Shown here: positions 50,927-59,323 of the stretch, piece by piece | How the letters are laid out: every line of letters starts with the position of its first letter | Numbering within the stretch: the first letter of the stretch is position 1 | From: CAZTPC01 sp964615565 | Lineage (GTDB): Bacteria > Patescibacteriota > Saccharimonadia > Saccharimonadales > AWTP1-31 | Assembly (NCBI GenBank): GCA_964615565.1 | Contig: CAZTPC010000004.1 | Span: 1-62,554 of the forward strand | Length of the DNA stretch: 62,554 bases | Direction of reading: 5' to 3' | Notes under the pieces: model-generated | The model's database searches: none | Told to the model about the DNA's origin: nothing | What the model saw: the letters and a program-made list of their open reading frames with translations, nothing else | Translations under genes and position numbers: made by a program

Positions 50927-51505
50927 TTAATATACGTCGTGTTTACGCCTGAAGTCGATATCCATTGGGTTTCCGACTAGATTTACAATACGCCAAGCCG
51001 AGAAGGCTCTACGGCCAACACTTTGGCCAATGGTTATCAGCCTTCCTTGATCATCAAGATGTGACAGCCCCATTTGGTCACCTTCTAGATAGAATGTTGG
51101 ACGCTCTGGAAGTGCAGCTCGTTGCCCATCTACAAGTCCACGATGTCCTTCGTGCACACCCCACCCAAAGCCTGTTGGACGAATAGTCCGCAGCTGTGTT
51201 TCTGGGCCAAGAAACTGTTTAAAGTTAAGGAACGTGTACCACGTTTCCCAATTATCCTCGTTAACGCCTCCAAATAGGCGCGCATCTATACCGGGCAAAT
51301 CTGTGCTTGGAATTACTATGTCCCGATTCTTTTCGTCGACTGCCAGCACGGCATGCGGAACAAGTAAACTTTCTCTCGTAAAGTCATATGGGCGGATTAG
51401 ATGATCTTGACCGGGTAGCTCAAGGCCATGTTCGGGACCAATTAGCCCCTCTAGGAGTAGTTCTTTGGTTACTGGACCGTAACCAACATCGAGTGATGTA
51501 ACCAT
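50927..51505 (-). CDS. Unknown 192-residue protein
   Basis: No family recognised; soluble, strand-rich, with GVNEDNWETWYTFLNFKQFLG near the middle and an aromatic-rich C-terminus (RRAFSAWRIVNLVGNP). I place the start at the second Met (51505), because TATAAT (plus 51512-51517) ends six bases before it and leaves no room for the first Met at 51511 to be translated. The gene ends four bases before truB begins, so the two may form one transcript. Confidence 0.6.
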   Translation of the reverse strand: MVTSLDVGYGPVTKELLLEGLIGPEHGLELPGQDHLIRPYDFTRESLLVPHAVLAVDEKNRDIVIPSTDLPGIDARLFGGVNEDNWETWYTFLNFKQFLGPETQLRTIRPTGFGWGVHEGHRGLVDGQRAALPERPTFYLEGDQMGLSHLDDQGRLITIGQSVGRRAFSAWRIVNLVGNPMDIDFRRKHDVY

Positions 51506-51511
51506 AGACAT

Positions 51512-51517
51512 ATTATA
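51512..51517 (-). promoter_or_regulatory. -10 box, leaderless start
   Basis: Minus-strand TATAAT ending six bases before ATG 51505. No Shine-Dalgarno. Confidence 0.55.
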
Positions 51518-51543
51518 CTATAAATATAAGCGTTTTACAATGC

Positions 51544-53508
51544 CTATTGCAACGGCATCATCGGTGGGGGTACGGGCGGTGGCGCAGTAGGATCAACCGG
51601 AGCTGCAGTAGGGTCGGCCGGCAATCCCTGGTCTGGGCCAACTACCTGAGGCGGGAATACTTCTTCGTTTGTAAGGCCAGGAGCCGGTGGAGCCTTTTCG
51701 AGGTCAACAGGCTGTGCGTTCAGTGCCTCTATCGGCTCTAGACGTTGTGGTTCCGCTTGTGCGGCAACCTGGGCAACTGCTTCGCGAGCCGCGTCAGCAG
51801 ATGGAACTTCGTCTACCCCGTCTACGTGCGGGCTATCTACTGCTTGTTCAATTTGGGCCAACGTACCTGCTTTTTCCTCTTCGCTTAGCGGCGCAATCGT
51901 TCTACCATGCTCTAGCACTTCACTTTGTGAGGCTGCTTGCACCGTGTCAGTAGCAGGCGTATCAACGGCCGGGAGGCTAGCACCGTCAGTCTCTGGCTGC
52001 ATCACACTACTCATAGCGCCGCCCATAGATGGTGGCTGCATGACCATTCCAGTCGATACCGCAGCTGCGCTTGCAGCTGAGGCACTACCTGCTGGTACTA
52101 ACTTACCTTCCTCATCGATATGGATCTTGGCTAGATCACTATCACCATCATCGTCATGGTTCTCGTGGTTCTCCTTCTCGAGCTCAGCTAGTGTTTTGCC
52201 ACCTGGCTTATTCTCTTTTTCATCTTCTTTCTTGTGATCAATTGCCAATGAGCCATCTTTAGCAACAGTCGGTGCAGGCGCAACTGCCCCTGGATGCTCC
52301 TTGGCTAGTTCATCTAACTTACCCTTGTCGAAACCTGTGTCATGTGGAACTTCTTGTTGCTGAACTTCTAGCTTGCTCGATACTAACTGCTGATTTGCAC
52401 CAGCTTTCATAAGAGTAGCTGCAATATTCATGGTGTATGGAGTTGTCTTAGCGTTACTAAAACGCTCTGTTTCAGCCACAACACCGGTCAAGAAGGCAGT
52501 AGCTATTTGCTCATCAAGTAGCACCTTGTCTCCCTGTAAAGGCTCGACTAAGCTTACTAGCATTTCACAAAGGCTACTTGCATCGGCCTGGAACCAGTTG
52601 ATAACTCCGAGATCGGAGGTCTGCTTGTTATTAACGCTCACCGTTACTGCGTCATGCAAGATACGACCATGCGCAGTAATTGACTGGTCTAATTCATCCT
52701 TGCCATGGACACCTAGGGCAAGTACAACGTCTACGTTGAAATCCCCCTGGCTAAACTCAAGGTCACTCTCGCTGAGCGAGGTGTGATATGGCGTAATAAA
52801 GATCTTTACGAATTTATCCTCAACCTTATAGCGGAGCTTATCTGCCTTGGCTTTATCGAGCGCGATAATAAAGTCGCGGAGACTGTCGGTGTTCTTCTCG
52901 ATAGTCTTCTCGGGCTGCAAGAATTCTAGTGTTGATGGAGTTTCGCCACTGAATACAGCCGTTGCATGCTTATCTAGACGATTCAGAATTAGCGTAATGC
53001 CAATCGCGGCCGCAAGCTGATCAACACTTGGGTTACTACTAACTGTTACCAGCACATTGTTGGCGGTGCGAAGTTTTTCGAGCAGCTCAGTTTTTACGTT
53101 TGCCGGTCCCTGTTCTGCGTTTGCTGGTGGGAGCTGTGTATCCATAGGACTAGCCACACCTTGAGGGGCCGCTTGTGGCGAGTTAGCAAAGTTTGGCCCT
53201 AGGGTCGACATATCGAATGCCGGAAGTCCAGATTGCGTTTGTGGTGCAGTAGCAGGCATAGGACCCTGCATAGGTGGTGGCGTAGGACTATTTAAGAATG
53301 GTTGCCCTGGTGCCACTGCCGGATCTGGCATACCGGCTTGGGGTGTGAATGCAGGGTTAACAGGGGCAGCCTGTAGGTCACCGGGGAGTCCCTGGCCTAT
53401 TGCTGGTTGCAAAGGCGATAGTGGCGCCTGCCCTAATGGCGCAGCTGGAACGCCGCCAACTGGCGGTGTGTACGGCTGTAATGGTGTTTGGGGAGATGCA
53501 GGATCCAT
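51544..53508 (-). CDS. DHH-phosphoesterase-like pseudoenzyme with disordered arms
   Basis: 654 residues: a Pro/Gln/Ala-rich arm (1-135), a folded core (about 138-385) and a long acidic Pro/Ala-rich arm. The core follows the DHH/DHHA1 (NrnA-like) order, but the acidic and His metal ligands are replaced: NPSVDQLAAAIG (159-170) for the NPDxDaxgS motif, ALGVHG (264-269) for the second Asp strand, SVNNK (291-295) for the DHH triad, then GVINWFQADASSLCEML and LTGVVAETERF. Hydrolysis is therefore unlikely; a nucleotide-binding or scaffold role is inference. Its leader is A-rich without a Shine-Dalgarno. Confidence 0.65.
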   Translation of the reverse strand: MDPASPQTPLQPYTPPVGGVPAAPLGQAPLSPLQPAIGQGLPGDLQAAPVNPAFTPQAGMPDPAVAPGQPFLNSPTPPPMQGPMPATAPQTQSGLPAFDMSTLGPNFANSPQAAPQGVASPMDTQLPPANAEQGPANVKTELLEKLRTANNVLVTVSSNPSVDQLAAAIGITLILNRLDKHATAVFSGETPSTLEFLQPEKTIEKNTDSLRDFIIALDKAKADKLRYKVEDKFVKIFITPYHTSLSESDLEFSQGDFNVDVVLALGVHGKDELDQSITAHGRILHDAVTVSVNNKQTSDLGVINWFQADASSLCEMLVSLVEPLQGDKVLLDEQIATAFLTGVVAETERFSNAKTTPYTMNIAATLMKAGANQQLVSSKLEVQQQEVPHDTGFDKGKLDELAKEHPGAVAPAPTVAKDGSLAIDHKKEDEKENKPGGKTLAELEKENHENHDDDGDSDLAKIHIDEEGKLVPAGSASAASAAAVSTGMVMQPPSMGGAMSSVMQPETDGASLPAVDTPATDTVQAASQSEVLEHGRTIAPLSEEEKAGTLAQIEQAVDSPHVDGVDEVPSADAAREAVAQVAAQAEPQRLEPIEALNAQPVDLEKAPPAPGLTNEEVFPPQVVGPDQGLPADPTAAPVDPTAPPPVPPPMMPLQ

Positions 53509-53540
53509 AATTGCTTTTTGTTTTTAGTTTATCTAGGGTG

Positions 53541-53570
53541 AGAATACCATAAACAGTATAATGCTGTCCA
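53541..53570 (-). promoter_or_regulatory. Promoter of the DHH-like gene
   Basis: Minus-strand TGGACA (plus 53565-53570), an 18-base spacer and GG-TATTCT (-10 at plus 53541-53546). The leader of about 25 bases is A-rich. An alternative -10, TATACT, lies at plus 53555-53560. Confidence 0.5.
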
Positions 53571-53578
53571 GCACCGTC

Positions 53579-53607
53579 TTGTTCTTGCCACTCGTATCTG
53601 TTATAGT
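53579..53607 (+). promoter_or_regulatory. Promoter of rpsT
   Basis: TTGTTC (53579-53584), a 17-base spacer and TATAGT (53602-53607). It is divergent from the DHH-like gene promoter only a few bases away. Confidence 0.65.
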
Positions 53608-53650
53608 GTTGCCAGAAAATCAATAATTTCTAACTCCATAAGGAAAATAA

Positions 53651-53995
53651 ATGCCAATCATCAAATCTGCAAAAAAGCGTGTTCGAGTTGCCAACAAAGC
53701 AGCTGCTCGTAACAGCAAGACCAAGCGTAGCCTACGTAATGCTATCAAGAGCTTCCGCGCAAGCATCACCGGTGCAAACGCCAACAGTGCTCAAAGTGCT
53801 ATCGACAAGGCCGTAAAGAAAGGTGTGATCAGCAAGAACAAAGCTGCTCGCAAGAAGAAGCAACTTGCTGCCGCCTCAAAAGCTGCCGGCGTAAAGGCCA
53901 CTACTGCAAAAGCAAAAGCTGCTGCTCCAAAGAAAGCTCCAGCCAAGAAGCCTGCTGCGAAGAAACCAGCAGTAAAGAAAACAGCCAAGAAATAA
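53651..53995 (+). CDS. rpsT: 30S ribosomal protein bS20 with a histone-like tail
   Basis: 114 residues. The first 78 or so are a normal bS20 (MPIIKSAKKRVRVANKAAARN, KKGVISKNKAARKKKQLA). The last 35 are a Lys/Ala/Pro-rich tail made of AAPKKAPAKKPAAKK-like units, like the tails of histone H1-like bacterial proteins. It could make extra contacts with RNA or DNA. AAGGAAA seven bases before the ATG is the Shine-Dalgarno, and a strong terminator follows. Confidence 0.93.
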   Translation: MPIIKSAKKRVRVANKAAARNSKTKRSLRNAIKSFRASITGANANSAQSAIDKAVKKGVISKNKAARKKKQLAAASKAAGVKATTAKAKAAAPKKAPAKKPAAKKPAVKKTAKK

Positions 53996-54014
53996 TCAGG
54001 TTTATTCGACTACT

Positions 54015-54050
54015 ATCGCCTGTTCCTACGGGAATAGGCGATTTCTTTTT
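54015..54050 (+). terminator. Terminator of rpsT
   Basis: Twelve-pair stem ATCGCCTGTTCC / GGAATAGGCGAT with a TACG tetraloop, followed by TTCTTTTT. It lies between the convergent rpsT and holA genes. Confidence 0.9.
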
Positions 54051-54058
54051 GGTGGTTT

Positions 54059-54982
54059 TTATTGCTGGCTCATGGCGAGCAAGAGGTTCTGCAAAGCGTC
54101 ATCGGCATCTATTGATTCGCTTTTGAGCTGCTGGTCGAGAAGTGTTGTAGACGATACTAGCCCCTTGACGGTTGTCATGGGTAGCCGCCTAGCCAAAGAC
54201 GACGCTTTGCGTAGAACATAAGGATTCATCTTAGAATCTTTGGCAATTTGATCAACTGGCTTATCGCCAGCCGCTTTCACTAACGCCAATATGTGTAGCT
54301 GCCATCCCAGGAGAGCTAGAATAGCCTGTGGCTCAACTCGTTGCCGGCGCTGATCAGCATACAGCTCGAAGGCACGCTTAGTTCGGCCGCTCATTACGGC
54401 ATCCAACAGATCGAATGTAGTGCTCTGGGGGCTTGCAACCACTAAAGATTCAATAGACTGTTTTGTAATACTCTGGTTGAAGCCAAGCAGCTTATCTACC
54501 TCGTGTTTCAACTTAAGCTGATTGTTCCCGGCACGGGTAACCAACATTCTAGCATCGGCAGAGCTAAGCACGCCGCCCTGCTCTTTGGCGTACGCACATA
54601 GCCAGCTAATTAGCTGTGGCTCTTGTAAATCGGCGAACTCCCGGAAGTCTGTCCGCTTCTTCAGCGTTTTGTATAGGACACTGCGTTTATCAAACTTGGT
54701 TTCGGTAAAGATTAGATCGGTTGTCTCCGGTACGCTGTCTAGTAGCTTCTCAATGTCTGCTGCCAGATCCTTATTTGCTGCCGTTGATTCTACTATTACC
54801 ATTCGCTTATCAGCCAAAAACGGTAACACTTGCACTGCTTCGGAAATCCGGGCTACTGTTGCGTTACTAGCATCAATTCGCTCTAAGCCGAGGTCACCGT
54901 GTTCAGTAAGAAACGTATTTGTCAGTGACTTTAGCGCCTCCTGAAGTAATAGCGAGTTCTCGCCGGTTAAGGTAACTATCAT
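54059..54982 (-). CDS. holA: DNA polymerase III delta subunit
   Basis: HolA opens the beta clamp during loading. 307 residues from ATG 54982, with MIVTLTGENSLLLQEALKSL, the AAA+-like domain (KRMVIVESTAANK) and C-terminal segments AILALLGWQLHILALVKAAG and MNPYVLRKASSLARRLPM typical of the family. The ATG overlaps the mutM stop (ATGA), which decides the start in favour of 54982 over 55000. Confidence 0.9.
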   Translation of the reverse strand: MIVTLTGENSLLLQEALKSLTNTFLTEHGDLGLERIDASNATVARISEAVQVLPFLADKRMVIVESTAANKDLAADIEKLLDSVPETTDLIFTETKFDKRSVLYKTLKKRTDFREFADLQEPQLISWLCAYAKEQGGVLSSADARMLVTRAGNNQLKLKHEVDKLLGFNQSITKQSIESLVVASPQSTTFDLLDAVMSGRTKRAFELYADQRRQRVEPQAILALLGWQLHILALVKAAGDKPVDQIAKDSKMNPYVLRKASSLARRLPMTTVKGLVSSTTLLDQQLKSESIDADDALQNLLLAMSQQ

Positions 54983-55851
54983 TTGGGCGCCTTCTGACAT
55001 GCAGGACAGATATGTGTACCCCGTCCGGCCACCCTCGTTTTCTCAATAGTAGTACCGCAACGCTGACATGGCGTGCCTTCCTTGCGGAAGACTTTTGCAA
55101 AGCTTATGTAACTTCCCTTTTTACCCTCAGCATTTACGTAGTTACGATCCGAGGAGCCACCCTTTTCGATACTTAATCGCAGTACTGCAATAAGCTCGGC
55201 ATAGAGCAGTGTCAGCTTGATCTTTGGAATATCCATGACTTTTGTTTCTGGATGAATCTTGGCCGCCCATAAGCTCTCGTCTGCATAGATGTTGCCAACG
55301 CCAGCGAGAACCGACTGGTCTAGGAGTACAGCCTTAATGCCGCTTTTCTTGCGTCGTTGCAATCGCTCGGCAAATACTTGAGCGGTAAACTCGGACTCTA
55401 GTGGTTCTGGCCCTAGTTTCTTCATAAAGTCGATATTCGGCACTTCGACCGTTGGGAGTAATCGCGCCCAACCAAACTTGCGCTGATCATTAAAGAACAG
55501 CTTTGAGCCGTCAGTGAATACTAAGGTTAGTCGAGTACTTTTGTCTGGAAGCTGGCCAATAAGTGAGTCGTTGGGATGGCCTGCCCCAAAACGTTCCTTG
55601 CCAACGAATACTAGTTGTCCGGTCATCTTCAAATGAATGATCAACGAGTAGCCGCTGGATAGCTCGATAATAAGCACCTTAGCACGACGGTTAATTCGTA
55701 CAATGTCAGCGCCAACCAGAAAACTAGCGACATCAGTTTCGGAATTTGGAAACGATTTCTGAACATCAAAGTCTACAGACGCCACGGTGCGCTTTGGCAA
55801 TAGGTGTTGCAAACCAATTCTAACCGTCTCCACCTCTGGTAATTCAGGCAT
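54979..55851 (-). CDS. mutM: Formamidopyrimidine-DNA glycosylase
   Basis: Removes oxidised purines such as 8-oxoG and cuts the strand. 290 residues from ATG 55851, giving the required mature N-terminus PELPEVETVR (Pro2 is the Schiff-base nucleophile). LIIHLKMTGQL holds the conserved Lys, SVLAGVGNIYADESLW is the helix-two-turn-helix and the C-terminal zinc finger has CQRCG and CPACQ. A longer frame upstream exists but would add a non-homologous extension. holA is coupled downstream. Confidence 0.96.
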   Translation of the reverse strand: MPELPEVETVRIGLQHLLPKRTVASVDFDVQKSFPNSETDVASFLVGADIVRINRRAKVLIIELSSGYSLIIHLKMTGQLVFVGKERFGAGHPNDSLIGQLPDKSTRLTLVFTDGSKLFFNDQRKFGWARLLPTVEVPNIDFMKKLGPEPLESEFTAQVFAERLQRRKKSGIKAVLLDQSVLAGVGNIYADESLWAAKIHPETKVMDIPKIKLTLLYAELIAVLRLSIEKGGSSDRNYVNAEGKKGSYISFAKVFRKEGTPCQRCGTTIEKTRVAGRGTHICPACQKAPK

Positions 55852-55910
55852 GTTGCTAGTATGGCAGAAAGTCCTTTCGATAACCACCACGGACGGCTGG
55901 CAAGCAGTAA

Positions 55911-55918
55911 GGTATGAT
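55911..55918 (+). promoter_or_regulatory. Extended -10 box, leaderless start
   Basis: GGTATGAT ending six bases before ATG 55925; no Shine-Dalgarno. The interval also carries the divergent start of mutM. Confidence 0.6.
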
Positions 55919-55924
55919 AGGCCT

Positions 55925-56170
55925 ATGAGTGAGTCTATGGGCGATCTATTAGCAAAACGTGGCATGCCAAGTGAACCACCCGAAATTGCAGCCATCAAAA
56001 AGTTCGTTGTTGAGCGAGTTAACGTAACTCCAAACGTGACGGTTGGTCAGTCCCAAATTACTATTGGCGTGCCAAGTTCAGCCGCGGCTGGTGCGCTGAG
56101 AATGACGCTATTTGAGCTTGAACAACAACTAAAGACAGACAAACGACTTGTGATCAGAATTGGAAGATAA
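55925..56170 (+). CDS. DciA/DUF721-like protein, mini form
   Basis: 81 residues from ATG 55925. The pattern IAAIKKFVVERVN followed by two strands (NVTVGQSQITIGVPSSAAAGAL, shortened) and LRMTLFELEQQL and a final LVIRIGR fits the DUF721/DciA fold, which recruits the replicative helicase in bacteria without DnaC. It lacks the C-terminal extension of larger DciA proteins. The promoter box decides the start; the longer upstream frame would overlap mutM. The assignment is by fold pattern only. Confidence 0.5.
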   Translation: MSESMGDLLAKRGMPSEPPEIAAIKKFVVERVNVTPNVTVGQSQITIGVPSSAAAGALRMTLFELEQQLKTDKRLVIRIGR

Positions 56171-56173
56171 CAC

Positions 56174-56740
56174 CTATAAAAGCGTTTGTAGCTCGTGCTT
56201 AAACTGAGCAAAATTTGTGTACACTATGGCGCCCATGCCAAGACTTTTGGCTACATCGCAGTACAATAGTTGATCGTCTACAAACACCGCCTCTTCGGGC
56301 TCAATACTAAGTCGTTCCAACGCAAGACGGTAGATGTCAGGGTCTGGCTTCCCTAGCCCAACTTCATACGACAAGACCATGTCAGTAAATAGAGCCGTCT
56401 CATCCGTAGTGAGGAACTTGTCTCGGATCCAGTTTGTTCCAACATTGCTCAAAACACTCACCTTATAGTCCTTGCTCAGCTCGGCAATATACTCCAATAA
56501 ATCAGTGTTCTTATCGTAGCCTTTTCTGTACATAAAGGTTTCATCCAGTTCCTTCTGGGTGAGGTCAGTCATCTCTTTTAGGTGGCCACAAAACTCTTCG
56601 TACGAAATAAATGCTTTATCGAATGCTCGGTGCAGATCTCGTACCTCTGAACGAACATTCTCGTCTAGCCCGGCAAGTATGCTAGACCACTTGTTTTGGG
56701 TTAATACTCCAAAGCAATCAAAGATAATGGCTTTAATCAT
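56174..56740 (-). CDS. HAD-superfamily hydrolase
   Basis: 188 residues. Motif I IIFDCFGVLT has the nucleophile Asp9; the usual second Asp is Phe, as in some HAD groups. Motif II is SVLSNVG, Lys is in GLGKPDPDIYRLAL and motif IV is EEAVFVDDQLLYCDVAKSLGM. The helical cap lies at about 15-85. It probably dephosphorylates a small metabolite; the substrate is unknown. The -10 TATACT ends seven bases before the ATG. It converges with the DciA-like gene. Confidence 0.88.
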   Translation of the reverse strand: MIKAIIFDCFGVLTQNKWSSILAGLDENVRSEVRDLHRAFDKAFISYEEFCGHLKEMTDLTQKELDETFMYRKGYDKNTDLLEYIAELSKDYKVSVLSNVGTNWIRDKFLTTDETALFTDMVLSYEVGLGKPDPDIYRLALERLSIEPEEAVFVDDQLLYCDVAKSLGMGAIVYTNFAQFKHELQTLL

Positions 56741-56747
56741 TCCTCCT

Positions 56748-56755
56748 AGTATACC
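56748..56755 (-). promoter_or_regulatory. Extended -10 box, leaderless start
   Basis: Minus-strand GGTATACT. AGGAGG lies between this box and the ATG but touches the ATG at one base, too close to act as a Shine-Dalgarno, and would not be in the mRNA if transcription starts at the usual distance. Confidence 0.55.
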
Positions 56756-56771
56756 TAAGAGGTAGTAACTA

Positions 56772-57329
56772 TTAGAACTTCTGACCCTTAATGATCTGTT
56801 CGTAGTCAGTGATCTGCTCGCGGAAGAGCGTGGTCACCTTGGATGGCACAGCGATAGTGTTGCCTTTTACGCAGTTGGCTGTCCAAGTTCGAGAGACTGA
56901 ATCGTTGTTATCGATTACTTCGAAAACGTATCGTCGGCCTGTTGCACATACACCTTCTTCTGAAGCTACAGTTGTCTTACGCGTTTTGCCAAAACCAGTT
57001 TTAGCAAGTGCATGCATAAATTCGTCGTAGGCTTTCTGGTTGTTGTCGTAAGTTTTAGTAGCGATAACTGTACCCTGGTAGCCCTGAATAACATCGATCT
57101 GGCGAGTATTTCGGTCTACAGTAATGCGGATAGCACGATGCTTGTCATCACCTACGATTGGGCCATCAGTAATAGCTACAACCTTTGAGTCACGAGTAGA
57201 GTATTTCAGCAGGTCAAAGCTCGGTGCAGGGTTCTTTTTGTTTCCTTTTCCGCCAAATAGCAGAGAAAGAATAACGATGATTCCCACGACAAAGATTAGA
57301 AAAATGGTGATCTGACGCGCTGCTCGCAT
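56772..57329 (-). CDS. Single-span membrane protein of unknown function (185 aa)
   Basis: One membrane span at about 8-26 (ITIFLIFVVGIIVILSLLF), then an extracytoplasmic strand-rich domain with CATGRRYVFEV and WTANCV, two cysteines that may pair. The mature part (IRITVDRNTRQIDVIQGYQG and later strands) looks like a small beta fold. AAAGGAG stands five bases before the ATG, and a GGTATCAT box lies at plus 57350-57357. No family recognised. Confidence 0.65.
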   Translation of the reverse strand: MRAARQITIFLIFVVGIIVILSLLFGGKGNKKNPAPSFDLLKYSTRDSKVVAITDGPIVGDDKHRAIRITVDRNTRQIDVIQGYQGTVIATKTYDNNQKAYDEFMHALAKTGFGKTRKTTVASEEGVCATGRRYVFEVIDNNDSVSRTWTANCVKGNTIAVPSKVTTLFREQITDYEQIIKGQKF

Positions 57330-57374
57330 ACTACTCCTTTAATGGCAATATGATACCACGTTATGGCGATATTT

Positions 57375-58475
57375 TCAAGTAGTGACCTTCACAACACCTT
57401 CGGTGGCATCCACTACGACCTCTTGGCCGTTTTGCAACTTGACTGTCGCATCGCCGCTAGAGACGATACACGGCTTGCCAAGCTCCCTGGCAACAATCGC
57501 AGCGTGGCATAATATACCACCTTCATCTGTTACGATAGCAGCCGCCTTCTGCATAAGTGGCAAGTAATCAGGTGAGGTCATTTTGCAAACCAACACCTCC
57601 CCTTCCGCAAATTCAGTATCTGCTGGGTCAGTAACGATACGCACTTTACCCGTAGCTTGCCCTTGCGATGCTGAGCGCCCCTGGACAATTGATCCATCGC
57701 CCGACTGATCAAGACCGACGCTAAAGTCGTCCAGGTAGTTACCTAACAAACGGTTGTAATCCACAAACCAAATCCCATAGTCTTTTGAGCTAGTAGTCTC
57801 GAAATACCCCTTTAGATATCCATTGGCGAATGTTGCATCCAACTCTTTCTTGAGAAGAGCCTGTGTGTCAGTACTATCAACCTTGATCATCTCCATAAGT
57901 TCTTTTAGATGTGTAAGCGCTTTGTCGTCATGGGGTGCGAGCTTCCAGTCGGTGAAGTCCCAGCTAAACGTCGCTGGTGCTTTGTCTTCGTGAAAACCTT
58001 GAGTCAGAATATGGTGTCCGCCAAAGTAAATCTCGCCAAAGACACCTTTATCATTGACCACGAAGATAGTTGCCCACTCACTTTCGGCAGTGTGTGGCAT
58101 ATAATCCGCACGGTACAGCGCATGTTCGATCTTCTGCTCATCAAACCAATCGAGGGCTTCTTTTACGGTCTTCCCACGCATACGAAGCTTTGGCAGATGT
58201 TCGTTGCCGCTAAGCGGCATGAGTCGCAGGGCACAATGTTCGTCGCCATGCTCCTCTACATACTTCTTGAGCCGTGGGGCTCTGTCCCTAATTTCTTCAG
58301 CAGTAAATTGAGTCGGCTCATCAAACGGCGTACCAATAACACGCTTGAGCACACCCAGGCGTTCACGCTTTTCGTTATCTTCTCTGTTGAGCTCTCGGGC
58401 ATCTTTATGCCCAATTCTTTGTAGCCACTCACTGAGTGAGATCTGTGTTTCGAGCATTTTTTCTACGCTAGCCAT
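57375..58475 (-). CDS. PEP-utilizing phosphohistidine mobile-domain protein
   Basis: 366 residues. The first 260 or so are an unassigned domain (TPFDEPTQFTAEEIRDRAP; WATIFVVNDKGVFGEIYFGG). The last 100 are the mobile domain of PEP synthase-like enzymes, with GQATGKVRIV, EVLVCKMTSPDYLPLM and EGGILCHAAIVARELGKPCIV, whose His near 327 carries the phosphate. The PEP/pyruvate-binding barrel of true PEP synthase is absent. The partner gene upstream supplies an ATP-binding domain, with a one-base gap. Together they could transfer phosphate from ATP to an unknown acceptor. Confidence 0.8.
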   Translation of the reverse strand: MASVEKMLETQISLSEWLQRIGHKDARELNREDNEKRERLGVLKRVIGTPFDEPTQFTAEEIRDRAPRLKKYVEEHGDEHCALRLMPLSGNEHLPKLRMRGKTVKEALDWFDEQKIEHALYRADYMPHTAESEWATIFVVNDKGVFGEIYFGGHHILTQGFHEDKAPATFSWDFTDWKLAPHDDKALTHLKELMEMIKVDSTDTQALLKKELDATFANGYLKGYFETTSSKDYGIWFVDYNRLLGNYLDDFSVGLDQSGDGSIVQGRSASQGQATGKVRIVTDPADTEFAEGEVLVCKMTSPDYLPLMQKAAAIVTDEGGILCHAAIVARELGKPCIVSSGDATVKLQNGQEVVVDATEGVVKVTT

Positions 58476-58476
58476 A

Positions 58477-59319
58477 TCAACTCCTTTTTATCTGTAGTGT
58501 GGTTATCGGCCGAGATTGAACAATATATAAATCGTTGTCGTTGAATGCAAACTCGATGTCTTGAGCAGTACCGTAGTATTGCTCAATCCAAACTCCATTA
58601 TCTACAAGTTTGCTGACAAGATCAGCTGATAAAATATCTCCGCTCTCGATAACGGGCACTTCAATTGTCTTGCCATCTTTATATACCAACTTGCTCGACT
58701 GGCGATGTGCTTCTCGCTCTAGAACGACATTGGTATTCTTGTCGATAACTAGTGTCTCTGGGGTTGCCACGCCCTGCACTAGAAGCTCTCCTAACCCATA
58801 AACTGCTTCCACGACCAGCTGATCAGGTGATTGTGTGATTGGGTTCGCGGTAAACATAACACCCGAAATATCACTGTCTACCATGCGTTGCACAACGACA
58901 GCTACTAGTTGCTCATTCTCGGACACATCATGCTCTTCGGCGTAGCTTTGGGCTCTGTCACTTTTGATAGAATCCCAGCATTCCTGGATAGCAGCGGCAA
59001 GCGTCTCCTTGGTAACATTTAACACCGATTCTAGCTGGCCCGCCCATGATGCATCGCTACCGTCTTCTGCTACAGCAGATGAACGCACCGCTACCCGAGA
59101 TAAACTAAGCTCTTCAAACATTGCTTGCACTGCCGGCATAATGCCCTCAAGGTCACCCTTAAAGTCTTTGAAGGTATCAGTTGTGATAACGAACCCATTT
59201 GGCACATTGATATTGGCGTTAAGCATCTCCCCGAGTGAAGCGGCCTTACCACCAACTAGATGCTTATTGACGTAGCTTGCTTGGTCTAATGGCAGCACAT
59301 AGGTAGTAGATTTGCCCAT
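58477..59319 (-). CDS. PEP synthase/PPDK N-terminal ATP-binding domain protein
   Basis: 280 residues, only the ATP-grasp part of pyruvate phosphate dikinase and PEP synthase: LVGGKAASLGEML, RVAVRSSAVAEDGSDASWAGQ, VVVQRMVDSDISGVMFTANP, VVEAVYGLGELLVQG and the final DIEFAFNDNDLYIVQSRPITTL. This is a stand-alone chain that would phosphorylate the His of the mobile-domain protein next to it. It follows the small membrane gene by four bases, so all three genes may be co-transcribed. Confidence 0.85.
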   Translation of the reverse strand: MGKSTTYVLPLDQASYVNKHLVGGKAASLGEMLNANINVPNGFVITTDTFKDFKGDLEGIMPAVQAMFEELSLSRVAVRSSAVAEDGSDASWAGQLESVLNVTKETLAAAIQECWDSIKSDRAQSYAEEHDVSENEQLVAVVVQRMVDSDISGVMFTANPITQSPDQLVVEAVYGLGELLVQGVATPETLVIDKNTNVVLEREAHRQSSKLVYKDGKTIEVPVIESGDILSADLVSKLVDNGVWIEQYYGTAQDIEFAFNDNDLYIVQSRPITTLQIKRS

Positions 59320-59323
59320 AGAC

